The notes under the pieces were generated by a model. The model worked only from the letters and a program-made list of their open reading frames with translations, made no database searches and was not told the DNA's origin. A DNA stretch of 43,214 nt from Thraustochytrium sp. TN22 (Eukaryota; Sar; Bigyra; Thraustochytrida; Thraustochytriidae): assembly GCA_013306675.1 (NCBI GenBank), contig JABLUY010000282.1:1-43214 (forward strand), written 5' to 3'. The position numbers were made by a program, and so were the translations under genes. How positions within the stretch are numbered: position 1 is the stretch's first letter; every line of letters starts with the position of its first letter. Positions 18,121 through 27,403 of this stretch are shown here, piece after piece.

Positions 18121-18693
18121 ATGGCGCGGCGCGTGGCGCTGCTCGCGCAGCAGCTCGCGGCGGCGCCCGCAGGGGCGACCGGCGATGGCGTGGAGGCGCG
18201 CGCGACGGCGGGCGAGCGTATCCGCTGCGCGGGGTCGCACGCAATGCCGTTCGAGGCGTGGGAGGTAGGCCAGCTGCTGGAGACGAAGCGGCGCACGATC
18301 AACGATGAGGACATCATCAGCTTCGTGCACATGACCGGGTACGACGCGGAGAACCTCTTCGGAGACATGGAGTACCTTCACAAGTTGGCGGGCCACGCGC
18401 GCCGGCTCGCGCCCGGCATGCTGACGGCGTCGGTCGCGGACGCGCTCATCGTCGGCTCCGGCATCCTTGAGGGCTACGCCGTGGCGCTCGTCGGCATGAC
18501 GGACGTGGTGGCCAAGGCGCCCGTCTACGGTGGCGACACGCTGCAGGTGCTGCTGGAGGTCGTCGAGACCAAGCCGAGCAAGTCCAAGCCCGACCGCGGC
18601 TTCGTCACCACGGCGCAGCAGGTCATCAACCAGGACGGCAAGGTTGTCCTCGAGTACAAGGTCACGCGTCTGCTGCGGCGCGGCAGCAAGTGA
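18121..18693 (+). CDS. MaoC-like hotdog-fold dehydratase family protein
   Basis: The 190-residue product carries a single MaoC/(R)-hydratase hotdog domain from about residue 43, typically acting on acyl-CoA or acyl-ACP in fatty-acid metabolism. Seen in order: FEAWEVGQLLETKRRTI, then DEDIISFVHMTGY, DMEYL, RRLAPGMLTASVADALIVGS, and GDTLQVLLEVVETKPSKSKPDRG. The usual hydratase motif is a TGD-x-NP-x-H; here it reads TGYDAENLFGD, so the catalytic His position is Phe and the Asp is displaced. That variant suggests a subgroup with different chemistry or a binding role. The first 40 residues are Ala/Arg-rich and could be a mitochondrial presequence. The ATG has A at -3 and G at +4. Confidence 0.8.
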   Translation: MARRVALLAQQLAAAPAGATGDGVEARATAGERIRCAGSHAMPFEAWEVGQLLETKRRTINDEDIISFVHMTGYDAENLFGDMEYLHKLAGHARRLAPGMLTASVADALIVGSGILEGYAVALVGMTDVVAKAPVYGGDTLQVLLEVVETKPSKSKPDRGFVTTAQQVINQDGKVVLEYKVTRLLRRGSK

Positions 18694-18742
18694 GTGGCGC
18701 CAGCTGCAAGCGCCCTCGACAAAATATATTTGCTCACTTTTT

Positions 18743-18779
18743 CTGTTGATTGTTGTTTGTTGTTGTTTGTTGTTGTTGT
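18743..18779. repeat. TTG/TTTG-rich microsatellite in 3' flank
   Basis: An imperfect GTT/TGTTT run about 50 nt after the MaoC-like stop and about 60 nt beyond the stop of the convergent GNPTAB-like gene. Confidence 0.9.
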
Positions 18780-18835
18780 CGCCGAGCGCAACACGCAGAC
18801 GGAGACCCCTGTCGCGTCCACGGCATGCAGGTACC

Positions 18836-21800
18836 TCAGCTTTCCTTCGTGTCGGCGAGCTCCTCGTCTTGGTCAGCACCTTGGTCAAGGTCATTGACGG
18901 TGGTCTCGTCCGAATCACACGGAACACAGAGAAGACAGAGAATGCAGACTACCAGCAGACGAAGCGCCCATGCGTACACGCCGTACCACCAAAGGTGCGA
19001 TTCGTAGTCGTCCAGGTAGAGATAGCGATTGCGGCGGTCAAGCGGGAGCTCAAAGTGCGACTTGAGCGGAAAGAGCGAGAGCTGGAAGTTGCGCAGCTCT
19101 TGCAGAAGCTCGGTGGACGGGGCGTCCATGTTGTCGTTGATGCAGATGAATTTGGGCTTGCGTGCGCGCACCGAGTCCAGCTGGCCGGCCGCGTCCACGA
19201 AGTCATCGCCCAACATCTGAAATGCTACGGGGCTTTCCTCCTCCGGGACGATGGTGTGCGTGTGCTTGCGTGGCGTCCGCTCCAGCAGCGCCTTGCGCGT
19301 GAGCTCGCACTCCATGATTTGCTCGTAGGTGAACCGCACGAGAGCATCGCGGTTCTGCGCGTGCGTCAGCCGCTCCTCCGCATAGTCCGCATCGTGGTCC
19401 TGCGCGGCGCCGCCCTCGTCTGTCCCATCTCGGTCGTCCTCGTCCGCGAGGATGCTGGGATCCACGCAGCGCACCATGTCTAGCAGAGTCTCGCGTGTCG
19501 AGTGGTGGCCGCCCTCGCTCCCAACGTACATGGCGGCGAGGGTGAGCAACTCGTTGGGCGCAAGAACGCCGTCGCCGTCCGTGTCGAGCTCCTTGGCGAA
19601 GTACTCGCGCGGAGGGAAGAGCGGCGCGTCGCCCTGGTGAATAATCCAGTACATGTAGGCAAAGGCAAACTGCATGTCCTCCGGGCTACGGAAGCGGTGC
19701 GCAGACGTCTGGGCAAAGGCGTCCGGGAAGCGCGCCTGCATCGCCTTGATCTCTTCAATATCCAGGTAATGCGGCATGTGTGCAATGACGCGGCGCTCCT
19801 TCTTGCCAAAGGCCTCGTTGTACAGCTTATTCACGTGCAGCAGCGAGGCCGCGAAGGTGTCGCTGTGCAGTCGCCGCCCGCGCCCGTGCGCATCGCCACC
19901 GCCTTCCGGCACGACGAGATCCAGCACGCGCGCGCGAAAGGCGTCCACCTTGCGCAGCATCGCGGCCTTGAGCCGCCGCTGGCGCTCGGCCCCAGTCACA
20001 TTGGCGCGGCGGCCGTGGGCGTCGTCGCGACTCGAAACGACGACCTCGCGGCGGACTGGAGCCGCCGCGAAGAGAAGACGCCGAGCGCCAGCCTCCGAGG
20101 GCACCTGGACGGGCAGCGCGCTGGAGATGTTGAAGCGGAATGCAGAGGCGTTCGACATGTCGAGGCGCACGGCGACGGTCTCTTCGGGTCGTGCGCCGCC
20201 CGCCGCCACGTCCGCGAGCATTGGCGCAAAGGCGCCCTGACGCACCCAGGACTCTTCGTATGTGTACGAGGTCTCTGTGCCGGGTCCCTGGCGCAGCTCG
20301 TAGAGCACAGGCGGCGCATGCCGATTGGAGCTGGTGATGCCGGCGCAGACATCGCCACGAACCAAACACATCTGCATGGCGAGCTCAAGCGTCTCAAAAC
20401 GCTCGCAGCCGAGCTCGGGCAGGCATCCGCCTGTCAGGTAGACGTCCTGCCTGACGTCGGAAAAGAAGGTCGTTACGTCCGGTCCGTGGGTGAAAACCTC
20501 GAGCGGGGTGCCTCCCCAGACCTCGTGGTGCTCGGAGAGCTCACCTGGGTTGGCAAAGACGAGCGTGAGCGTCTTGGTGGGCTGGTGGAAGGTAGCCTTG
20601 ATGACTACGCCGGCCGACTCTGCGGTGGCCACGTCCACAGAGACGCCGGGCTCGGTCTCCAGGTGCGAGAGATTAAAGGTGGCGGCGCGTACACCAAGGG
20701 GCAGCGGCACGAGCGTGGCTGGCGCGTTGGCCTTGAGCTCCAGGTGGTCGACGAAGACATAGGGCATGTCGCGGCCAGGTGGGCCGGACGGGCGAAAGCA
20801 GTCGACCCCGTCCCAGCCGCAGGACGGCGTGGCGCAGTCGCGGTCGCAGAAGCCGTCGGAGAGGTACTCCTTGCGGCAGCCGTCGGCGCACTCTTCGCGC
20901 ATGGCCTGGGCAACGCTCAAGTCGTTCTGCGTTCCATGCGCGTTGAGGCCGGGCTCGTACGAGTCGCCCATGTTGGGTCTCCGCACGTTGTCGCCCTCAC
21001 AGTCGCCTTCGTCAAAGGCGCAGGCGGCCACGTCGCAGGCCGTATCGCAAAAGCCGTCGCCGAGCCAGGCCGCCACGCAGCCCTCGCTGCACGGCGGGAG
21101 CCCCCACGCGAGGTAGATGCGCTGGCCGCTCCCTGGCTCAAAAAAGTCCCCTGGCCACACCGGCGCGCCAAGCATCACGTCATCGTTGAAGTAAACGAAG
21201 CGCCGAGAGAGCCCCGGAATGCGGTGCAGGTTCGCTTCGATGGACGGTGAGCTGAAGGTGGGCAGGTGCGAAAGGTTCGCGAAGATGGCTGTGTGCGGGA
21301 CTACCGTCACGCGCGAGTACGTCAGGTCCAGCCACGACGGGATCTGGTTATCGGTCACGATGAAGACGTGGCGCACCCACGGTGCGTACCGCTCCAGCGA
21401 CCGCAGAGAGAACCGCAGCTCCTCGCTGTCGCGAAACCGGTTGACCGAGGTCGCGTGATCGACAGGGACGCCTGCCTCGGCGGCCTCGCCCTCGCCGTCC
21501 ACGCCCAGATAGTCGTCAGCGACACCCGTTTGCGCTGCGCCATCCGCGACTCCCGCCGTCGCCTTGGTGGCCTGCCGCAAAACCTCCGCCTGCGACTCCT
21601 CGTCATACGATAGGCTGGCCTGCAGGTAGCTGTCCACAGACTGCTGCCACGTGCGGTCTGTGTCGCCTTCCTCCTCGTTGTAGCCGTCATTGGCATCCAG
21701 ACGGCGGCGGCGGCGGCCGTCACTGGAATTTTCCTGGCCCTCCGTGGCCTCCGACGAGAGCTTGTGGATGTGACGGATCTCGGCGTCCAGCTCTTCGATC

Positions 21801-22333
21801 TGGCGATGCAGGTCACGAAGCGTGCCGTGCAACTCAGCGTCGTCCTCGACGTCGTGCACGCTGGCGCCTCGGTCATCTATCGGCGACGTATCCTCGTCCG
21901 TGTGCGTCTCCTCCTGGGCTTGCGTCTCCTCCTGGGCTCGCTGCTCCTGCTCGAAGGCCCGCTGCAGATCGCGGAAGTGATTGAGCCGTTCGAGCCATAC
22001 TGGATCGGACCCATTCACCCAGGTGTACACGACGTCAATGGGTGGCGTGCAGGCCAGCTCGTTGAATGCCCTCCCGGCAAGATTGTCCGAGGACGCACTG
22101 CATCCGGATAGTAAGGTCTGCTCCGGCCCGCTGCCAGCGATCCCACGCATCAGCCAGAAGGCACAGATAGCGCTCACAAGCACCGCCTGCACCACGAGGA
22201 GGGCCACGCACCATCCCTTGGGTCGAGGTAGGCTGTTAATATTGTCTAGGAGCACCTTTTCGAGGCCCTTGGCGACGTTGCGCTGGAGCGTCTCCCACTG
22301 TCCTGGTCTCTGCGAAGGTCTCGCTTGTGCCAT
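18836..22333 (-). CDS. GNPTAB: GlcNAc-1-phosphotransferase alpha/beta-like (Stealth family)
   Basis: Golgi enzyme expected to transfer GlcNAc-1-phosphate to mannose on lysosomal hydrolases, the first step of mannose-6-phosphate tagging. The 1165-residue product has an N-terminal membrane anchor at 41-62 and Stealth CR1 at 99-111 (DVVYTWVNGSDP). A long acidic spacer follows, then CR2 at 297-398 (RFRDSEELRFSLRSLE, FIVTDNQ, FVYFNDDVMLG). Two Notch/LNR modules lie at 415-446 and 482-512 (GDGFCD, SDGFCD). CR3 is near 832-900, an EF-hand loop DTDGDGVLAPNE near 914-926, CR4 near 1059-1072 (FICINDNMD) and a C-terminal membrane segment near 1111-1133. Both termini anchored with a luminal core is the GNPTAB topology. 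It is encoded without introns. The ATG is followed directly by the anchor; the 199 open codons upstream look non-coding. Confidence 0.9.
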   Translation of the reverse strand: MAQARPSQRPGQWETLQRNVAKGLEKVLLDNINSLPRPKGWCVALLVVQAVLVSAICAFWLMRGIAGSGPEQTLLSGCSASSDNLAGRAFNELACTPPIDVVYTWVNGSDPVWLERLNHFRDLQRAFEQEQRAQEETQAQEETHTDEDTSPIDDRGASVHDVEDDAELHGTLRDLHRQIEELDAEIRHIHKLSSEATEGQENSSDGRRRRRLDANDGYNEEEGDTDRTWQQSVDSYLQASLSYDEESQAEVLRQATKATAGVADGAAQTGVADDYLGVDGEGEAAEAGVPVDHATSVNRFRDSEELRFSLRSLERYAPWVRHVFIVTDNQIPSWLDLTYSRVTVVPHTAIFANLSHLPTFSSPSIEANLHRIPGLSRRFVYFNDDVMLGAPVWPGDFFEPGSGQRIYLAWGLPPCSEGCVAAWLGDGFCDTACDVAACAFDEGDCEGDNVRRPNMGDSYEPGLNAHGTQNDLSVAQAMREECADGCRKEYLSDGFCDRDCATPSCGWDGVDCFRPSGPPGRDMPYVFVDHLELKANAPATLVPLPLGVRAATFNLSHLETEPGVSVDVATAESAGVVIKATFHQPTKTLTLVFANPGELSEHHEVWGGTPLEVFTHGPDVTTFFSDVRQDVYLTGGCLPELGCERFETLELAMQMCLVRGDVCAGITSSNRHAPPVLYELRQGPGTETSYTYEESWVRQGAFAPMLADVAAGGARPEETVAVRLDMSNASAFRFNISSALPVQVPSEAGARRLLFAAAPVRREVVVSSRDDAHGRRANVTGAERQRRLKAAMLRKVDAFRARVLDLVVPEGGGDAHGRGRRLHSDTFAASLLHVNKLYNEAFGKKERRVIAHMPHYLDIEEIKAMQARFPDAFAQTSAHRFRSPEDMQFAFAYMYWIIHQGDAPLFPPREYFAKELDTDGDGVLAPNELLTLAAMYVGSEGGHHSTRETLLDMVRCVDPSILADEDDRDGTDEGGAAQDHDADYAEERLTHAQNRDALVRFTYEQIMECELTRKALLERTPRKHTHTIVPEEESPVAFQMLGDDFVDAAGQLDSVRARKPKFICINDNMDAPSTELLQELRNFQLSLFPLKSHFELPLDRRNRYLYLDDYESHLWWYGVYAWALRLLVVCILCLLCVPCDSDETTVNDLDQGADQDEELADTKES

Positions 22334-22544
22334 GGCTGCCTGCTGACAGACGGCTTCGCGAGCGTCACGAGCTTTCCCCCGTCGTCGTGAGTTGTGAGCG
22401 CGGCAAGCTGGTGCTGGCAGGCGCTTGCTGGCGCGGGCAGGCTCCGTCGTCTCCGCGATGCTCGATGTTGCTGTGCTGCTTGGCGCTGCGCTACGCTGGG
22501 CTATGCGGTCTGCGCAGCGCGAGGCAGCGCAGCGCGACCTCCGT

Positions 22545-22612
22545 CGCGTCGCGTCGCGTCGCGCCGCGCCGCACCGCGCCGCGCCGCGCCGCGCCGCACC
22601 GCCGCCTCCTGG
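22545..22612. repeat. CGTCG/CGCCG pentamer array
   Basis: A run of CGTCG and then CGCCG or CGCAC units about 210-280 nt upstream of the GNPTAB-like ATG, an extreme GC block without coding signal. Confidence 0.8.
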
Positions 22613-22973
22613 CGCCTGTGGCAGCAGGTTGGAGCTATGAGGGCCCAGGCATTCACGGTGCCAGCCCGAACGAAGGCGCCGCGGGCACGAGAGGCTCGGA
22701 CAAGCTGACGCGTCCAAAGAGTTGGTTGTTGGAGGCCTCGTTGTTGGAGGCCTCGCTTGCTCATGATTAGCCTGGGCAAGTCCTTTTTCCTCCGTCGCGT
22801 GCATCATCATCAGCAGCAAAATTTGGTTCATGACAGGCACATCAAAGGGTTCCACACGAAGACTAAGGTCGGAGCACGTGGGCTGCTCCATGCGGTGGTG
22901 GCAAGCTTGGTGGTCACATGCTTGTTGCATGCGTTCTGCGTTCGGCTCGGTGACATCCGCGTTTTTCTCTTTG

Positions 22974-23005
22974 CTCTCTCTCTCTCTCTCTCTTTCCCTC
23001 TCTCC
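22974..23005. repeat. (CT)n microsatellite
   Basis: A CT dinucleotide run ending within 10 nt of the stop of the sulfatase gene, so on that gene's sense strand it is a GA tract directly after the stop codon. Confidence 0.95.
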
Positions 23006-23011
23006 ATCCAG

Positions 23012-25798
23012 TCAGCGAGAGTCGCAGCTTGCGATGTTGGAGAGAACGATATTGGCGTTGGGGCACGACTTGAGACGACAACGCACACCGCAGTTCCACG
23101 AGTAGAACTTGCCGCTGCGCTTCCTGACGGTGCACTCGGAAGGGTCGTCGATGGATGCAAAGCACTCGGCATCCTGATAGCAGCCTTCGGCGTCTGTGCA
23201 CGGGTAGCAGTTGGCGGAAGTAGAGTAGGTATCCTTGATCTCGCAGATGCCCACCCGGGAGCAGGTCTCGCAGGTAAACTTGTCGTTGGAGGCGTCCTCG
23301 CATTGGTCGAGCGCATCGTTGTTGGCCATGACCAGACAGGGATTCATGAAGCAGCCGCGACGACGGTTGCCGTCGCCACCGCGCACGCCGTCCCTCGGCT
23401 CGTACCAGACGCAAGCGCCAGCGGTGTCCTGAAGGGTGCATGTCTCGTCGTTGCGGTTGTGGCACATGTTCATGATGCATTTCTGCAGGGGCTCAAAGTA
23501 CTCGCATCCCGGGACGGCGAGGCAAGGCTTGCCGTACTTCTTCTTCCAGCGCCAGTAGTTGCGGGTGTTCGAGTTGGGGGGCGGGTCGCTCTGGAGATCT
23601 GGGCTGAGCGCAGCACAGCGCGCCTCGAGTTCGGTGGCGTCGGAGGACCTGGCAATTTGTTTGGCGACGCACGTGCTGGCGTCGTCCCGGGCCTCGTACC
23701 AGGAGGTGGTCTGCACGATGTTGCAGAAGCTGGTGAAGACCGTGGGAGAGAAGGTGGGCTTGGGCGTGGGCATGCGGGTGGGGCCGCGCGTGGTGGGCTT
23801 GCTGGAGGGCGCGCGTGTGGGGAAGTTGGTGGGGCTGGGCGTCGGGCTCTGGGTGGGCGAGATGATCTCGCGGTGGCGGTATTCGGGCGCGATGAGACAG
23901 AGGTCGTTGACATCATCCCAGACGCAGGCGGCGTCGTCGCTGTCGGCGCGCTCCTGGCAGAGCGTCTTGGCGTTGGATCCGGAGAAGTCGCAGAAGCTGC
24001 GGCTGCGGCAGGAGCCGCCGATGTAGACGCAATGGTCGCCGATGGCGGCGCAAGCCTCATCGTCGTCGAGGTCCGAGGCGCCGGCGGCAATGATGGAGGT
24101 GTCGGCGTCACAGCGCAGAAAGCCGGCGCGAAGCGCGATACTGAGCTCGTCCAGCTCGGAGGAGTACTTGCCGGCGCTCGTGGAGGCGAGGTTCTCGATC
24201 TCCAGGCCGAGCGCGACGCCGTCCTCGTCCGCGTCGTGCGCATAGAGCTCGACGGCGTCGAGGCCGGTGTCGGTCCAATCGCCAACGAGGTTGTCGTTGT
24301 CAAAGAGGCGCCACTCGGTGTAGCGGTAGCTAGCGGTGCGGATGGAGAAGCCAATGTAGTGCACGACGCGCAGCTGGGCCTCGCACTTGTTCTCATTGGT
24401 GCATTTGCCGCAAGAGACCTCCTTGCCTGAGGACTTCCAAATGCAGATGCGGCAGGGGAAGCTGCCGACAGTGGCGGAGCTGGAAGCCGTGAGGCCGCGC
24501 TCGAGCAGCTGGTCGGGGTCGGCACAGACGGGCTGCGCGGAGAAGGCGGACTCGAGTGGGAAAGACCAGGGGCGGCCGGCGCGCGAGTCGACGCGCTGGA
24601 TGACCTCAGCGACGGCCTCGGGCGTGATGGCGTCCGAGCGCAGGGCGTCGGCGAAGCTGATGCCCTCGATTCCGTAGGCGTCGGTGTCGGACTTGTCGAG
24701 CGGGATGCCGGCGAGCTCAACGAGCGTGGGGAAGAAGTCGAGGTGCGAGACGACGCGCGACTCGCGTGCGCCGGCCGCGCGGTTGGTGCGCGGGTCGCGG
24801 ATCATGAGTGGGGCTCGCAGCGCGACGTCGTAGAGCGAGCTCTTGCACCAGGCGTTGTGCTCGCCGAGGCTCCAGCCGTGGTCCGAGGTGATGACCACGA
24901 GGGTGCTGTCGAAGTCCACGTTGTCCAGCACACGTCCGATAAGGTCGTCGATCCATTCGATGGAGGCGAAGTAGCCGAGGCGGATGCGGCGCGCCAGCGC
25001 CTTGTTCATGACGGCGCCTTCCGACTCGTCGTAGCCCGCGGCCTGGACCTCGTCGGCACTGTCCAGATCGAAGCAGAGCATGGTGTGCGCCTGCCAGGGC
25101 GCCGTCTCGGGCAGCGACTGCAGCTCGCTGCTCACCACGGAGACGGAACTCTCATCGAAGCGGTCGTACACGGCGGTGGGCGCGCGCCAGTTCAGGTGCG
25201 GCCGTCGAAAGCCCAATGTCAGGAACCACTGCTTGCCCTTGCGCGTCAGCTCCTTGATGCGGTCTATGGCGAAGGTCGCGCCGTGGTAGTCCGTCGTGTC
25301 GGTCTCGTCCGTGACGGCGCACACCGCCTCGGATCCGCACGTGGAGTCCTCAACCTCGGTCGGCTGCTGCTTGTACCGCGTGAAGATGTACTGATTGTTG
25401 GTGATGAAGTGCGTGATCTTGCTCGTGCCCACGGTCGCGTCGAAGCCCTTGTCACTAAAGTACGTGGGGAAGTTTGTCTTCTCCTGCAGCTTCTCCAGCT
25501 CCGTCTCGCGGTCGATGTGCTGAAAGTACTGCAGCGTGGTGGTGCTGCGGCCCGTGAGCGTGGACAGCCGCGACGGACCGCACAGCGCCTGTTGCGCGTA
25601 CACGCGCTCGAACACCACGGCCTCCTCGGCGAAGGCATCAAGGTTGGGCGTCGACACGTCCTCCGATCCGTATGTGCCCATTTCTGGCCGCATGTCGTCG
25701 ATGATGATGAGCAGTGTATTGAGGGGCGCGGCATCGTCCGCTGTCGCGAGCTGCAGCAGCGCCAGCAGCGTCGTCGCCGCGGCCGCCAGTCGCTTCAT
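23012..25798 (-). CDS. Secreted/lysosomal sulfatase, iduronate-2-sulfatase-like, with Cys-rich C-terminus
   Basis: Arylsulfatase-superfamily hydrolase of 928 residues with a signal peptide at 1-20. The metal-binding LIIIDDMRPEMGTYG lies near 29-43. The formylglycine motif is C73-G-P-S-R77 in QQALCGPSRLSTLTGR. GFRRPHLNW follows near 205, and SDHGWSLGEHNAW near 301-313. The DDMRPE and GFRRPHLNW versions point to the iduronate-2-sulfatase branch. After the catalytic domain come an insert with cysteines, a Pro-Thr linker at 643-684 (SPTQSPTPSPTNFPT and repeats) and about 240 residues rich in Cys (CETCSRVGICEI, CYPCTDAEGC) that I do not recognise. The sulfated substrate cannot be told from sequence. 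It lies downstream on the same strand as the GNPTAB-like gene that would tag such enzymes. The first ATG in frame is used. Confidence 0.87.
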   Translation of the reverse strand: MKRLAAAATTLLALLQLATADDAAPLNTLLIIIDDMRPEMGTYGSEDVSTPNLDAFAEEAVVFERVYAQQALCGPSRLSTLTGRSTTTLQYFQHIDRETELEKLQEKTNFPTYFSDKGFDATVGTSKITHFITNNQYIFTRYKQQPTEVEDSTCGSEAVCAVTDETDTTDYHGATFAIDRIKELTRKGKQWFLTLGFRRPHLNWRAPTAVYDRFDESSVSVVSSELQSLPETAPWQAHTMLCFDLDSADEVQAAGYDESEGAVMNKALARRIRLGYFASIEWIDDLIGRVLDNVDFDSTLVVITSDHGWSLGEHNAWCKSSLYDVALRAPLMIRDPRTNRAAGARESRVVSHLDFFPTLVELAGIPLDKSDTDAYGIEGISFADALRSDAITPEAVAEVIQRVDSRAGRPWSFPLESAFSAQPVCADPDQLLERGLTASSSATVGSFPCRICIWKSSGKEVSCGKCTNENKCEAQLRVVHYIGFSIRTASYRYTEWRLFDNDNLVGDWTDTGLDAVELYAHDADEDGVALGLEIENLASTSAGKYSSELDELSIALRAGFLRCDADTSIIAAGASDLDDDEACAAIGDHCVYIGGSCRSRSFCDFSGSNAKTLCQERADSDDAACVWDDVNDLCLIAPEYRHREIISPTQSPTPSPTNFPTRAPSSKPTTRGPTRMPTPKPTFSPTVFTSFCNIVQTTSWYEARDDASTCVAKQIARSSDATELEARCAALSPDLQSDPPPNSNTRNYWRWKKKYGKPCLAVPGCEYFEPLQKCIMNMCHNRNDETCTLQDTAGACVWYEPRDGVRGGDGNRRRGCFMNPCLVMANNDALDQCEDASNDKFTCETCSRVGICEIKDTYSTSANCYPCTDAEGCYQDAECFASIDDPSECTVRKRSGKFYSWNCGVRCRLKSCPNANIVLSNIASCDSR

Positions 25799-26189
25799 TT
25801 TTGCGCTGCAGCTCGCGTTGACGCTGCTGCTGCTGCTGCGGCTGCAGCTGCTGGACTCGCGCTCGCCGCGCCGCGCCGCGCCGCGCCGCGCCGGCCAGCC
25901 GGCTCGCAACGAAACCTGAGCGCTGCCGCAGCGCACGCCGCCGAGGGCAGCGCAGTCGAGCGCCGCGAGGCTGCTGCGAGACTACGCGTGGCGGTCCGAG
26001 GCGGCGCGCGGGTGGCCGGGATGGAGGAGGTGGCCGCCCTGCGTCACGTGCCCTCAGACTTAGTCAGGCCTGGCTGACGAGTCAGTCGCCCGTGCCGCCG
26101 CGGCGTGCGCGGCGTGCCCTCGAAACCTGCGCGAGGCCGGGTCGCGCGCGCGCGCCGCAGCCGCGGGTCTGCTGAGGAGCGCCGCGGGT

Positions 26190-26233
26190 GAGAGAGAGAG
26201 AGCGAGCGAGCGAGCGAGCGAGCGAGCGAGCGA
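26190..26233. repeat. GA and GAGC microsatellite
   Basis: A short GA run passes into about seven GAGC/GCGA units. The array lies in the divergent intergenic region about 400 bp upstream of the sulfatase ATG. Confidence 0.9.
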
Positions 26234-27196
26234 CTGACTTGAGGAGGACCGAGCGCAGAGAGACACTCGCAGGCTGTTGCTCAGGCCGGCTCCGCCTCGC
26301 CGCCACTGGTGCCCGTCGCGCGAGCGTGCCGGCCGTGACGCAGGCCGCGTGCGAGCTTCGGCTCAGCGCGAGCGCGCGGGCGGCCTCCGCTCGCGCAGCT
26401 CGCCTGGACCACGGCGAGCTCGAGCTTCTCGAGCACGCCCTGCACTGCAGGCGGCGCAGCGCGGTGCGGCGCGGCGCGGCCACGGCGCGGCGCGGCGCGA
26501 CCTTTGCGTGGTCTCACTGTCAATCCAGCTAGAGCTAGCGCTGCCAAGATGGAGCGCCAGTCGCCGCAGTCGGAGAGGAAGAATCGCGGTCTGGCTACCG
26601 CGCGGCGGCGCCGTTGCGCGCGGCGCGGCGGCACGTGATGGCCACTGGGCGCCGTGTTCGAGGGCGGATCGAACGGGATTTGAATTCAAACGCGGCGCGC
26701 AGGCACGGGGCCATGGGCAGGCAGTGGTTGGGCGCGTTCAAATCGCGAGCTCGGCCAGACCACGAAAGAGACGTCGGCCGCGGCCGCCGCGGCTGCGGCC
26801 GGCCCGGCCAGGCCGGCTGCCGAAGGTGCCAGTGCTGCGCTGCACGGGCGCGTGACCGGCACGGACCGGCCGAGCAAGCGACGCTGCGACGAGCGAGTAC
26901 TTGCTTGCGATCGGAGGTTTCGTGGAGTCGTGGACTCCACTGGCGGCCAGCCGGGCCAGGGGATGCCTGCCTTGTCTGACGTGAGCCTGAGGCCCTGAGC
27001 CTGAGCTTGAGCCTGTCAGTATGATTGGTCGATCGGCTGCACTGGCAGAGCGCAACACTTCATTACGATGCAGGTGACACGACCAACCTTTTTGTGGGGG
27101 GGGGCGCTAACTAAGTATCTGTGATAGCCGCGAGACTGGTCGGCAACTTGAAGCGCCAGTGCCAGCGGCGTCGCGGCGTGGCGACCACACCACAGG

Positions 27197-27232
27197 CTTT
27201 CGGCAGCGGCACACCAGTACCGCTGCTGAAAG
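27197..27232. other. Stable hairpin, 13-bp stem with 10-nt loop
   Basis: CTTTCGGCAGCGG at 27197-27209 pairs with CCGCTGCTGAAAG at 27220-27232, with a single mismatch that becomes a G-U pair in RNA. The flanks carry a direct repeat of GTGCCAGCGGCG (near 27158 and 27237). This could be part of a non-coding RNA or the end of a small mobile element; there is no proof of either. Confidence 0.6.
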
Positions 27233-27338
27233 GGCCGTGCCAGCGGCGCCAGGGTGCCTACTACGGCACTGATCGCGAGGCTTCACGACGCCTGCAGGAA
27301 CCAAATTTTGCCATCTTAGAAAGCTGAACGGACCAGGC

Positions 27339-27403
27339 ATCATCCCATGCCACGATCATCGATGGGATAGCGCAAGTCGTGACCGCTCAAATCATGGGAT
27401 GAT
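27339..27403. repeat. Inverted repeat, perfect 11-bp arms
   Basis: ATCATCCCATG at 27339-27349 is the reverse complement of CATGGGATGAT at 27393-27403, with 43 nt between. The spacer itself holds a partial third copy, GATGGGAT, near 27361. Confidence 0.65.

Larger units (their letters stand above)
22334..23011. other. Intergenic between GNPTAB-like and sulfatase genes
   Basis: The promoter side of the GNPTAB-like gene (minus) and the 3' flank of the sulfatase. It contains a CGTCGC/CGCCG array at 22545-22612, a perfect 15-bp tandem duplication (TTGTTGGAGGCCTCG) at 22726-22755 and a CT tract at 22974-23005. No gene is evident. Confidence 0.5.

Noticed and set aside
19502-21250. 582-codon plus-strand frame antisense to the GNPTAB-like gene
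   Set aside because: Overlaps the LNR modules and CR3 in antisense; no motif of its own.
22334-22930. 199-codon N-terminal extension of the GNPTAB-like protein
   Set aside because: The extension is Arg/Ala/His-rich, spans the CGCCG array, and would put the signal anchor deep inside the protein.
18121-25798. An operon of metabolic and sorting genes
   Set aside because: Genes lie on both strands with separate flanks in a eukaryotic genome; no evidence of polycistronic transcription.
22757-26077. Plus-strand frames of 557 and 444 codons antisense to the sulfatase
   Set aside because: Composition shadows of the sulfatase frame, whose formylglycine motif and metal ligands decide the coding strand.
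26660-26700. GGGATTTGAATTCAAA resembling a tRNA T-arm
   Set aside because: No matching acceptor stem, anticodon arm or D-arm could be built around it.
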